41,465 bases of DNA. Origin: Haliea sp. (lineage in GTDB: Bacteria; Pseudomonadota; Gammaproteobacteria; Pseudomonadales; Halieaceae). The position numbers and the translations under genes are program-made. Each line of letters starts with the position of its first letter. The first letter of the stretch is position 1. Under the pieces are notes generated by a model, which saw only the letters and a program-made list of their open reading frames with translations, had not been told where the DNA came from and made no database searches. This document shows positions 27,090 through 34,071 of the stretch, one piece after another. The stretch lies in the NCBI GenBank assembly GCA_024642265.1, contig JAHEBL010000022.1, forward strand, positions 1-41,465, in the 5' to 3' direction.

Positions 27090-27391
27090 GGCGTCTTACC
27101 TGAAATCGTCGGTCACTGGGGAGGCTGTTCACCTGTCCGGTTGCCCGGGGCAAGGCCTGGATAAGGCCGGTGCGGGTTGCGCGACGCAACGGTAATGCCA
27201 CGCGCATCCACAACGCCAGGTGAATTGTCAGCCGGGTACCAGTATAGGCAGGTGGCGCTAGTGATAGATTGCAAATATTTCAGATTTACCCTGCTTTTGT
27301 GCATCTATTATCTAATAAATGCCTTTTCTATAGTGATATAGTTCGTTTTACCTTTGTTTGATAACACCCTGACCTATCCAAAGGAGCACCC
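27090..27391. other. leuA-lrp divergent intergenic region (302 bp)
   Basis: No gene is supported here. The leuA-proximal half is GC-rich and holds a perfect GTTGCG/CGCAAC hairpin and GGCCTTATCCAGGCC. These could structure the leuA leader RNA, but I see no leader peptide with a stop and no U-tract terminator. The lrp-proximal half (27255-27360) is markedly AT-rich, with TATAGT and an inverted repeat at 27328-27341, as expected for promoters and an Lrp-type binding region. Confidence 0.6.
27328..27341. promoter_or_regulatory. Candidate Lrp/AsnC operator: CTATA-GTGA-TATAG
   Basis: A perfect 5-4-5 inverted repeat, CTATAGTGATATAG, lies in the AT-rich part of the leuA-lrp gap, 51 bp before the regulator's start codon, and overlaps a TATAGT -10-like hexamer. 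Lrp-family proteins often bind AT-rich dyads and repress their own genes. Binding here is inferred. Confidence 0.4.
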
Positions 27392-27880
27392 ATGAAGCTC
27401 GATCGTATCGACCGCAGGATTCTCCTGGCCATGCAGCGCAATGGCCGCATCAGCAATCTGGAGCTGGCCGAACAGGTGGGTCTGTCACCCACACCCTGCT
27501 CCCGCCGGGTCAAGAGGCTGGAGGAATCCGGCCTGATCCGCAGCCATGTGACTCTGCTGAACCAGTCCATGCTGGGTCTCAAACTCACCGCCTATATCGG
27601 CATCAGCATGGACCGCCACACCCCGGACCGGTTCGAGGCGTTCGAGGCCGAGGTCATCAGTTATCCGGAGGTAATGGAATGCTCGGTGGTGACCGGCCAG
27701 AGTTCGGACTACCTGCTCAGGGCGGTGGTACCGGACATGGAATACTACGAAAAATTCCTCCTTGGCAGGCTCACCAGGATTCCGGGTGTCACCGGAGTCC
27801 ACTCCAGTTTTGAGCTGCGCAGGGTCGTGCAGCGCACTGAACTGCCGCTGGACCACATCTCGGACCAGACGATATTGTAA
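27392..27880 (+). CDS. Lrp/AsnC family transcriptional regulator
   Basis: A 162-residue feast/famine regulator. The N-terminal helix-turn-helix is DRIDRRILLAMQRNGRISNLELAEQVGLSP, with recognition helix PTPCSRRVKRLEESGLI. The C-terminal RAM ligand domain covers about residues 65-150, including the VVTGQSSDYLLRAVVPDMEYYEKF segment typical of Lrp. AAAGGAG lies 5-6 nt before the ATG. It is divergent from leuA, so leucine or another branched-chain amino acid may be the effector. Whether it is Lrp itself or a paralogue cannot be decided. Confidence 0.93.
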   Translation: MKLDRIDRRILLAMQRNGRISNLELAEQVGLSPTPCSRRVKRLEESGLIRSHVTLLNQSMLGLKLTAYIGISMDRHTPDRFEAFEAEVISYPEVMECSVVTGQSSDYLLRAVVPDMEYYEKFLLGRLTRIPGVTGVHSSFELRRVVQRTELPLDHISDQTIL

Positions 27881-28088
27881 GCGCTTACTATCTCTGACAC
27901 GTAGTGTATTCGTGCCGATTACCACCTGGTCTGGGGATTTACCGATCACTGATGGTGGGCGAACTCGAGCGGGCGGTTGGCGGCGACCGATTCCGTCAGT
28001 CAGGCTGGCCGGTTCGGGTCTTGTTGCCGGGCCGGCTCCTGCGCACTATGGTGCGCACTGAACAGACCTTGGAGATCGGGGAACGGAT

Positions 28089-28871
28089 ATGAAGGACATG
28101 GCAGGCAAGGTAGCGATAGTCACCGGCGGGGCCAGTGGCATGGGACAGATTATCGCCCGTCGGCTGGCGAACGGAGGTGCCAGGGTCGCCATCTTTGATG
28201 TCAACGAACAGGCCCTGCAATCAACCGCGGCGGAGTCGGACAATATCACCGCCTTCCACTGTGACATTTCCAGCCTGGAACAGGTGGAAGCCCGTGTGGC
28301 AGAGGTGATAGCGAGCCTCGGTCCGATCGACCTGCTGGTGCACGCCGCCGCCCTGATGCCCAGCCACCTGCTGGTCGACCATACCCACGAGGGTATGGAG
28401 CGGCTGTTTCGCATCAACTATTTCGGCACCACCTATATGGTGCGGGCGGTCCTGCCGGGCATGATGGAGCGCAAGACCGGGCGTATCATCGCCTTTGGCT
28501 CCATCGCGGGCATCGCGCTGGTGCCGAAGATGGGCGCCTACTGCGCCACCAAGGCGGCGGTCAACGCCTACATGGAAGTCCTCCAGCACGAAATTCGCAG
28601 CTCGGGCGTGCGCGCCCACCTGATCTGCCCGCCGGCAGTCAACACTACCCTGATCGACCAGACCCTGGCGACAGACAGCCCGGCAAGCATTATCGAGGCA
28701 CGCAAGAGCGGCCGTCTTGCAGACCCGGAAAAAATCGTCAATGCCATCGAGAAAGGCGTCGCCAGGGACCGGGACATCATCTATCCCGGCGAGGCGAAAC
28801 TGCTGTATCTCTGGCGGGCACTGCTGCCCGGCCTGTGGTGGAAAACAGTCATGCATTTCGAGAAAAAGTAG
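28089..28871 (+). CDS. Short-chain dehydrogenase/reductase
   Basis: A classical SDR of 260 residues with a Rossmann fold. The cofactor loop is TGGASGMG (12-19), the acidic FDVNE after strand 2 suggests NAD(H), and the active-site Tyr and Lys are in GAYCATKAAVNAY, with Ser in FGSIAG. The C-terminal LLYLWRALLPGLWWK tail is hydrophobic and may touch the membrane. The substrate cannot be predicted. GGGGAACGG precedes the ATG at 28089; a second in-frame ATG is at 28098. The 208-bp gap upstream of it shows no gene. Confidence 0.88.
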   Translation: MKDMAGKVAIVTGGASGMGQIIARRLANGGARVAIFDVNEQALQSTAAESDNITAFHCDISSLEQVEARVAEVIASLGPIDLLVHAAALMPSHLLVDHTHEGMERLFRINYFGTTYMVRAVLPGMMERKTGRIIAFGSIAGIALVPKMGAYCATKAAVNAYMEVLQHEIRSSGVRAHLICPPAVNTTLIDQTLATDSPASIIEARKSGRLADPEKIVNAIEKGVARDRDIIYPGEAKLLYLWRALLPGLWWKTVMHFEKK

Positions 28872-28914
28872 TCGCTTTGCATTGAGCCCGGCCATGGGCT
28901 AGCATCGCCGCCCC

Positions 28915-30117
28915 ATGGCGCGACGACAGCTACATCCCGACTCACCCTGGCTGCTGGCTCTGCTGGCGGCCCTGGTTGCGTTGGGCCCCCTCAGCGTCGA
29001 TATGTACCTGCCCGCCATGCCCAGCATGATGCGGGCCTTCGACACCGATATCAGCCAGATGCACCTCACCCTCAGCAGTTACCTGACGGGGTTCGCAATC
29101 TTTCACCTCGCCTGCGGGCCACTGGCGGACCGCTTTGGCCGCAAACCGGTTCTGCTGGCGGGCACCCTGTTATTCGTCGCGGCCTGCGCGGGTTGCAGTC
29201 GCTCTGACACCATCGGGGAGCTGCTGCTGTTCAGGTTCCTGCAAGGCATCGGAGCCTGCGTGGGGCCAACCCTGGCCAGGGCAGTGGCCCGGGACGTGTT
29301 TGGTCCCACCGGTGCCGCTCGCGCACTCTCACTGATCGCCATGATGATGGCGCTGGCCCCGGCCATAGCGCCCACCGCGGGAGGCGTCCTGCTGCTGATA
29401 TTACCCTGGCCCAGCGTTTTCATTTTCCTGGCTGTTTACGGCGCCGTGATGATGGGATTGATCCAGGTTTACCTGCCCGAATCCCTGCCGGTCATCCAGA
29501 GCCTGCACCCGCGGGTTATCGCGCGCAATTACGGCGAACTGCTGGTGGACCCTTTCTTCCTCACCGTTACCATCACCAGCGGCCTGGTCTACTCCGGGCT
29601 GATGGTCTACCTGGCCAGTTCCAGCTTTATTTTCATCGACATGCTCGGGGTGCCACCGCAGTATTTCGGGCTGATCTTCCTCGGCTCTGTGGTCGGATAC
29701 ATGGGCGGCAGCGCCCTCAGCGCAAGACTGTCCAGGCAACACGACTCGGAGCAGATCATGCGACAGGGTGTGTTCCTGGCGACGGCGGCCAGTGGCCTGC
29801 TGCTGGTCAGCTCCTACCGCTGGCCCGACAGCGTGCTCGCCCTGCTGTTGCCGTTGATGCTGTACTCCACCGCCATGGGGCTGGTACTGCCCCATGCAAT
29901 GGCGATAGCGTTGCGGCCCTTTGCCCATATCGCCGGCACAGCGTCGGCCCTGCTGGGCTTTATCCAGATGTCACTCGCTGCCGGTGCCAGCGCCATCACC
30001 GGTATGTTCCTCACCACCACACCAAAACCGATGGTGTGGATGCTGCTGGCCATCGCCCTTACAAGCCTGTTCCTCGGCCTGCGGGCACACGCCCTCTACA
30101 GCCGCACAAAGCCCTGA
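28915..30117 (+). CDS. Bcr/CflA-type multidrug efflux MFS transporter
   Basis: A 400-residue major facilitator with about 12 hydrophobic segments. The first helix has LGPLSVDMYLPAMPSM, characteristic of the Bcr/CflA drug:H+ antiporter group. The loop 2-3 signature GPLADRFGRKPVL and the motif-C-like GACVGPTLARAVARDVFG follow. Substrates in the group include bicyclomycin, chloramphenicol and sulfonamides; this member's range is unknown. It follows the dehydrogenase gene by 43 bp and precedes cysteine synthase by 53 bp. Confidence 0.9.
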   Translation: MARRQLHPDSPWLLALLAALVALGPLSVDMYLPAMPSMMRAFDTDISQMHLTLSSYLTGFAIFHLACGPLADRFGRKPVLLAGTLLFVAACAGCSRSDTIGELLLFRFLQGIGACVGPTLARAVARDVFGPTGAARALSLIAMMMALAPAIAPTAGGVLLLILPWPSVFIFLAVYGAVMMGLIQVYLPESLPVIQSLHPRVIARNYGELLVDPFFLTVTITSGLVYSGLMVYLASSSFIFIDMLGVPPQYFGLIFLGSVVGYMGGSALSARLSRQHDSEQIMRQGVFLATAASGLLLVSSYRWPDSVLALLLPLMLYSTAMGLVLPHAMAIALRPFAHIAGTASALLGFIQMSLAAGASAITGMFLTTTPKPMVWMLLAIALTSLFLGLRAHALYSRTKP

Positions 30118-30170
30118 CCCGGTGCCGGGGCTGTGGCATACTCGTGCGGACTTTTTCCGGAGAACACGCC

Positions 30171-31178
30171 GTGCACACCGCCTCTGATGTCACCCAGCTG
30201 ATCGGCAATACACCGCTGCTGCACCTCAAGCAGGTGTCGCAGCAGACCGGTTGCACCATCCTCGGCAAAGCCGAGTTTCTCAACCCTGGCGGCTCGGTCA
30301 AGGACAGGACCGCACTCGGCATTATTCGCGCTGCGGAAGCGTCGGGAGCACTGCGCCCCGGCGGGCGCATCGTGGAGGGCACTGCAGGCAATACCGGCAT
30401 CGGTCTCACCCTGCTGGCCAATGCGCTGGGCTACACCAGCACCGTGGTCATGCCCATCACCCAGAGCAAGGAGAAAATTGACTCACTGGAGCTGCTGGGC
30501 GCCGACCTGCACCTGGTAGGTGCCACCTCCTACAGTGATCCCAACCACTATATACACACGGCCGAGCGCCTGGCGCAAAAGCTGGCAGGACGGGAGGAAA
30601 ACGGCGCGGTCTGGGCACGCCAGTTCGACAACCTGGCCAATATGGAAATCCACCAGCGCACCACCGGCGCGGAAATCTGGGAGCAGACCGACGGCAAGGT
30701 AGACGGGTTTATCTGCGCGGTGGGGACCGGTGGTACCCTGGCGGGTGTTTCAACGGCGCTCAAGGAGCGCAATCCGGGTGTCACCATAGGGCTCGCCGAT
30801 CCGGCGGGCGCGTCACTATACGAGTATTTTCGCAGCGGCGAGCTGCAGGCCAGCCCCGGCAATTCGATTATCGAGGGCATCGGTATCAACCATGTCACCG
30901 ATAATGTCGCCCAGGCCAGGGTGGATGTTTCTTTCAGCATCACCGACGAGGAGGCGCTGCCCTACATCTTCGACCTGCTGCGCCATGAAGGACTGTGCCT
31001 GGGCGGCTCCGCCGCCGTCAATATTGCCGGTGCCGTGCGACTTGCGGAGCACCTGGGGCCGGGTCACACCATCGTCACCATCCTGTGCGACTACGGCAAC
31101 CGCTACCAGAGCAAGCTGTTCAATCCGGTGTTCCTCGAGAACAAGGGGCTGCCCGTACCGGAGTGGCTGGTTATCTAG
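30171..31178 (+). CDS. cysK: Cysteine synthase (O-acetylserine sulfhydrylase)
   Basis: A PLP enzyme of 335 residues that makes cysteine from O-acetylserine and sulfide. It starts with TQLIGNTPLLHLK, the PLP lysine is in NPGGSVKDR (about K44), the substrate loop is EGTAGNTGIGL and the phosphate-binding loop is VGTGGT. The GTG at 30171 has CGGAGAA 7 nt upstream and is preferred over 30036, which lies inside the exporter gene. The length and the ADPAGASLYEYFRSGEL insertion make it somewhat longer than E. coli CysK/CysM. The CysK/CysM distinction is not certain. Confidence 0.88.
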   Translation: MHTASDVTQLIGNTPLLHLKQVSQQTGCTILGKAEFLNPGGSVKDRTALGIIRAAEASGALRPGGRIVEGTAGNTGIGLTLLANALGYTSTVVMPITQSKEKIDSLELLGADLHLVGATSYSDPNHYIHTAERLAQKLAGREENGAVWARQFDNLANMEIHQRTTGAEIWEQTDGKVDGFICAVGTGGTLAGVSTALKERNPGVTIGLADPAGASLYEYFRSGELQASPGNSIIEGIGINHVTDNVAQARVDVSFSITDEEALPYIFDLLRHEGLCLGGSAAVNIAGAVRLAEHLGPGHTIVTILCDYGNRYQSKLFNPVFLENKGLPVPEWLVI

Positions 31179-31193
31179 CCGGCTTTTCGTCAG

Positions 31194-31316
31194 GTCTCTG
31201 CCGGGCGCGTCCTACCAGTCCGCTGGACCGTCTGCAGCCAGGGACGGCTGCAGCGAGCCTACATGGATGTATGTACGGCGTGTCCAGGCAACTGGTGGGG
31301 CGCGCCCGGCAGGGTT
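31194..31316. repeat. Nested cloverleaf-like inverted repeat between cysK and dsbA
   Basis: Outer arms 31198-31219 and 31291-31312 pair over 22 positions, 20 Watson-Crick and two that would be G-U in a + strand RNA, and a few wobble pairs extend them outward. Inside, CTGGAC (31223-31228) pairs with GTCCAG (31282-31287). CTGCAGCC (31232-31239) pairs with GGCTGCAG (31246-31253) over a 6-nt loop, and TACAT (31260-31264) pairs with ATGTA (31271-31275). The result is a multi-arm structure of about 120 nt in a convergent gap. It encodes no gene and has no T run. It may be a dispersed repeat or a bidirectional transcript end. Confidence 0.8.
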
Positions 31317-31336
31317 TGCAATAAAGAATCGAGAAA

Positions 31337-31969
31337 TCAGCTGCCTTTAGCCGCCCGCTCCTTCTCGATCAGGAAATCCGACACTTTCAGCATATCCGCC
31401 TGATTGCCCGCCTTACGGGTGCTGACGTGATACTTGCCGTCGACCATCAGCGCCGGGGTACCGGTGATCTTGGCGGCCTTGGCCCGCGCGGAGGCCTGGT
31501 TTACCTGGCTGGTGACGCCAAAGGAGTTGAAAGCCTTGCTGAAATCCTCTGCGGACACGCCATTGGCAACAAACAAGGCCTGGATTTCGTCCTCGCTGGA
31601 CAGTTTCTTGTGGTCCACGTTCATCGCCTGAAACAGCGCGGGATGCATCGTGTCCAACACGCCCAGAACCTGCGCGGTATAGAAGGCGCGGGCATGCAGC
31701 TCCATGGGCTTGTTCCATATGGCGGGAGAGCCGTGGAATTCCACGTCATCTGCCAGGGTCTTTTTCCAGGCGGTAATCAAAGGTTCAAAATTGTAACAAT
31801 GTCCACAGCCGTACCAGAAGAACTCGACCACTTCGATTTTATCCGGGTTGGCGGTTCTGACCGGCGGTGAGATGAGGTCGAAATTCTCGTCTGCAACATA
31901 GGTCTGGGCAGTGGCCAGCAGCGGGGCAAACACCAGCAGCGACAGTGACAACAACAGGTTCTTCAGCAT
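31337..31969 (-). CDS. dsbA: Periplasmic thiol:disulfide oxidoreductase DsbA
   Basis: DsbA of 210 residues introduces disulfide bonds into exported proteins. The signal peptide is MLKNLLLSLSLLVFAPLLATAQ. The active site FFWYGCGHC has cysteines at 55 and 58, and the cis-proline is in TGTPALMVDG. The helical insertion lies between about 85 and 160. The ATG at 31969 is chosen because GGAG lies 6 nt upstream and the signal peptide follows at once; an ATG four codons earlier overlaps this ribosome site. The ribosome-site region is complementary to a loop of the small RNA at 33855-33978. It follows cytochrome c4 and its terminator. Confidence 0.95.
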   Translation of the reverse strand: MLKNLLLSLSLLVFAPLLATAQTYVADENFDLISPPVRTANPDKIEVVEFFWYGCGHCYNFEPLITAWKKTLADDVEFHGSPAIWNKPMELHARAFYTAQVLGVLDTMHPALFQAMNVDHKKLSSEDEIQALFVANGVSAEDFSKAFNSFGVTSQVNQASARAKAAKITGTPALMVDGKYHVSTRKAGNQADMLKVSDFLIEKERAAKGS

Positions 31970-31982
31970 GTTTCTCTCCATG
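31970..31982 (-). promoter_or_regulatory. dsbA ribosome site with 13-nt complementarity to the polA-engB small RNA
   Basis: The dsbA mRNA reads CAUGGAGAGAAAC immediately before its AUG. The small RNA at 33855-33978 contains GUUUCUCUCCAUG, a perfect 13-nt complement (its positions 33938-33950), largely in a predicted open loop. Pairing would cover the whole Shine-Dalgarno site. The complementarity is seen directly; regulation is inferred. Confidence 0.5.
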
Positions 31983-32033
31983 ATTGTGATGCACATGAGA
32001 CAACAGTTTTCGCATCGTGTTCTGGGGACAGAC

Positions 32034-32061
32034 AAAAAAGGTGGCATTCAAGCCACCTTTT
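32034..32061 (-). terminator. Intrinsic terminator after cytochrome c4
   Basis: On the - strand AAAAGGTGGC, a 6-nt loop, then GCCACCTTTTTT form a 10-bp hairpin that runs into T residues (the six A at 32034-32039 on the + strand). It lies 26 bp after the cytochrome c4 stop and upstream of dsbA, so dsbA probably has its own promoter or depends on read-through. Confidence 0.88.
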
Positions 32062-32087
32062 GCAGTGAGCGCAGTGACAAAGCGGGG

Positions 32088-32723
32088 CTAGTTAAGCCCG
32101 GCGGCGTAACTTGCCACGGCCTGGATTTCCAGGTCGCTCAGACCGAAGGCTGTGATCCGCATGATGCGGCTGTCGCCGTCGTTGATCCGGCCCGTCGCAT
32201 CCTCGTAACCCTTGCGGTAGGCGGTCAGCTGGGCTGCGATGTAGTCGGCATGCTGCCCCGCAAGGCGCGGAAAGCCGGCGGGCGCATTGCCCTTGCCGGT
32301 AGGCGAATGGCAGGCGGCACAGGCGGCGACATTGCGCTCGGGTATACCGCCGCGATAAACGGCCTCACCCAGCGCCAGCAGTGCCGGGTCGGTCTGGCCG
32401 CCGGTGCTGGCCTGGCTGGCGAAGTATGCCGCCATGTTCGCCAGATCCTGGTTGGATTTACCATCGAGCTGGCCGGCCATGGTCGGCACAGGCCGGGCAC
32501 CATCACGGATGTCCTTGAGCTGCTTGTACAGGTATTTCTCGCCCTGGCCAGCCAGCTTCGGAAAGGTGGGTACCGCGCTGTTTCCGTCGGCGCCATGGCA
32601 TGCGGAGCAGACGACTACCTGCGCCTTGCCCGCGGCGGCATCGCCTGCAAGATTGGCCTCGGCAGTAACACCGGTTTGTGCCCAGCCCATTGCGAGGCCG
32701 AGCAAAATTGCGACTTTTTTCAT
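32088..32723 (-). CDS. Di-haem cytochrome c4
   Basis: A periplasmic or membrane-associated electron carrier of 211 residues. The signal peptide is MKKVAILLGLAMGWAQTGVTA. Two similar cytochrome c domains each have a haem site, CSACH (39-43) and CAACH (135-139), and methionines in PTMAGQL and RIMRITAFGLSD that can act as sixth ligands. The repeat of FPKLAGQ...YLYKQLKDIRDG and FPRLAGQ...YIAAQLTAYRKG marks the c4 family. Cytochrome c4 donates electrons to terminal oxidases, fitting the oxidase genes at 36789-41465. It follows the c5 gene by 36 bp, probably as one operon. Confidence 0.94.
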   Translation of the reverse strand: MKKVAILLGLAMGWAQTGVTAEANLAGDAAAGKAQVVVCSACHGADGNSAVPTFPKLAGQGEKYLYKQLKDIRDGARPVPTMAGQLDGKSNQDLANMAAYFASQASTGGQTDPALLALGEAVYRGGIPERNVAACAACHSPTGKGNAPAGFPRLAGQHADYIAAQLTAYRKGYEDATGRINDGDSRIMRITAFGLSDLEIQAVASYAAGLN

Positions 32724-32759
32724 GTCAGTTCCAGATAATTCAAAGACAGCAAAGCCTTT

Positions 32760-33053
32760 TTACTTTGCAGGGGTGCTCATGTACGTGATGAGGGCGCTAT
32801 AGTCCGCGTCGGTGCAGTCGAAGCACATACCCTTGGGCGGCATGGCATTGAGACCGGTGTTAACGGACTTCACCAGCACGTCCATACCCTTGGCGAGGCG
32901 GGGAGCCCAGGCTTCTGCGTCACCGGTCAATGGCGCACCCGCAGCACCGGTCGCGTGGCAGACCTTGCAGCTTTTGTCGTACTTCGCCATGTCTGGCTGG
33001 GCAAACGCACTGGCGGCGGAAAGCGTCAATACAATAGCGAGCAGCTTTTTCAT
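32760..33053 (-). CDS. Cytochrome c5 family protein
   Basis: A 97-residue monohaem cytochrome. The signal peptide is [18 protein letters not shown], the haem site is CKVCH (29-33), and the class C5 features [17 protein letters not shown] provide the Met ligand and an extra CxxC disulfide near the C-terminus. The ATG at 33053 begins the signal peptide directly, so the upstream start at 33071 is not used. It is first of the c5-c4 pair and divergent from engB. The gap 33054-33167 contains an AT-rich TTATATAC stretch that may be a -10 for engB. Confidence 0.93.
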   Translation of the reverse strand: MKKLLAIVLTLSAASAFAQPDMAKYDKSCKVCHATGAAGAPLTGDAEAWAPRLAKGMDVLVKSVNTGLNAMPPKGMCFDCTDADYSALITYMSTPAK

Positions 33054-33167
33054 GTAAAACCTCGAGTTCACTTAAGGAAGCAGTCCCCGCACGCAATTTG
33101 CAACGGGAGAAATTTTGCTGTGGCATTATATACGAGATGCTACCACCACAAAAGGCAATACCCCCCA

Positions 33168-33833
33168 ATGTCTGAGACCTGTCCCGATCACCCCCCGGCA
33201 GCCCCCAACTACCGCAAAGTGGCTTATCTGACCAGCGCCGCAAAGCTGTCCCAGTGCCCGCCGGACGAGGGTTGGGAGGTGGCCTTTGCCGGCCGGTCAA
33301 ATGCAGGAAAATCCAGTGCTATCAATAGCTTAACGGGGAACAGTAAACTTGCAAAGACGTCCCGAACCCCCGGACGTACCCAGCTTATCAATTTCTTCGA
33401 ACTGAGCGCGCAGCAGCGCCTGGTTGACTTGCCGGGCTATGGTTTCGCCAAGGTCCCGCTGGCGGTCAAGCGCGAGTGGACAAAGCAACTGGAAAATTAC
33501 CTGCAACAGCGCCAGTGCCTGCGCGGGCTGATCCTGGTGATGGACGTACGCCATCCGCTGGAGCCTTTCGACCAGCAGATGCTGGACTGGGCCCTGGCTG
33601 CAACCATGCCGGTACACATCCTGCTCACCAAGGCTGACAAGCTGAAGAAAGGGCCCGCAACCAGCACACTGCTGAAAGTCCGCGCCCGGCTCGAGCCACA
33701 CCGGGAACTGGTCAGCGTACAGCTCTTCTCCGCGCTGAAACACAGCGGCCACGAGCAGCTGTTGGCGGTACTCAATAACTGGCTTACGGATACGGGCGTG
33801 CTGGACGAGGAACAGGAGGCAGCGAACGAATAA
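33168..33833 (+). CDS. engB: Ribosome biogenesis GTPase EngB/YihA
   Basis: EngB of 221 residues is a P-loop GTPase of the TrmE-Era group needed for 50S subunit assembly. All GTPase boxes are visible: G1 GRSNAGKSS (42-50), G2 [14 protein letters not shown]3 VDLPGYGFA and G4 LTKADKLKK. The ATG at 33168 gives the usual length; the frame is open upstream but that part lies in the promoter region and the c5 gene. It converges on the small RNA and polA, the arrangement known in E. coli and Pseudomonas. Confidence 0.96.
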   Translation: MSETCPDHPPAAPNYRKVAYLTSAAKLSQCPPDEGWEVAFAGRSNAGKSSAINSLTGNSKLAKTSRTPGRTQLINFFELSAQQRLVDLPGYGFAKVPLAVKREWTKQLENYLQQRQCLRGLILVMDVRHPLEPFDQQMLDWALAATMPVHILLTKADKLKKGPATSTLLKVRARLEPHRELVSVQLFSALKHSGHEQLLAVLNNWLTDTGVLDEEQEAANE

Positions 33834-33854
33834 CGGTCGCATCGGAAAGGGAAT

Positions 33855-33893
33855 AAAAAAACCCGGCTGCCTGATAGGGGGTCGGCAGCCGGG
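33855..33893 (-). terminator. Intrinsic terminator of the small RNA and polA
   Basis: A perfect 10-bp stem, CCCGGCTGCC (33862-33871) with GGCAGCCGGG (33884-33893), and a 12-nt loop, followed on the - strand by seven T (33861-33855). The + strand side has no T run, so it is unlikely to end engB efficiently. Confidence 0.93.
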
Positions 33894-33978
33894 CAGGGTT
33901 AAAGTCTCTGGGGAAGAGAGACTTGCCCGGGTTGGTACATGGAGAGAAACCCCCCCGGGACATGTAGCGCTCGCTACC
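33855..33978 (-). ncRNA. Candidate sigma-E-dependent small RNA (positional analogue of Spot 42/ErsA)
   Basis: Starting about 6 nt after the TCTGA -10 element, the - strand gives an RNA of about 124 nt with four stems. The first is GUAGC/GCUAC near the 5' end. The second is CCCGGG..GGGUU/AACCCGGG with bulged G, exposing the loop UCUCUCCAUGUACC (33934-33947). The third is a perfect 8-bp AAGUCUCU/AGAGACUU with loop CUUCCCC. The last is a 10-bp terminator, CCCGGCUGCC/GGCAGCCGGG, with a C-rich loop and seven U. Three loops are C/U-rich, so they could pair with Shine-Dalgarno sites. Position and orientation match E. coli spf and P. aeruginosa ersA. It also ends the polA transcript. Confidence 0.8.
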
Positions 33979-33983
33979 TGAAT

Positions 33984-34010
33984 TCAGACTGTCCCGCCCG
34001 TGGAAAGTTC
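33984..34010 (-). promoter_or_regulatory. Sigma-E/AlgU-type promoter of the small RNA
   Basis: On the - strand GAACTT (34010-34005), a 16-bp spacer, and TCTGA (33988-33984). This equals the AlgU/RpoE consensus GAACTT-N16/17-TCTGA of Pseudomonas. It lies 62 bp after the polA stop and directs transcription into the stem-loop RNA. ErsA of P. aeruginosa is also AlgU-dependent. Confidence 0.82.
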
Positions 34011-34071
34011 AGTTGGGGAGAAAATTTTTTCGGGCAGCACGCGGCAGCTCGTTACGGTGCAAGCTTCGTCT

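Noticed and set aside
27113-27304. Possible leuA leader peptide in the leuA-lrp gap
   Set aside because: The frame has few and scattered Leu codons, no ribosome site, and no terminator/antiterminator pair with a U tract. A second frame with several Leu codons runs into leuA without a stop.
33862-33893. The strong hairpin as terminator of engB
   Set aside because: On the + strand it is followed by CAGGGTTAAAG with no T run. The seven T lie on the - strand side, so it serves the small RNA and polA.
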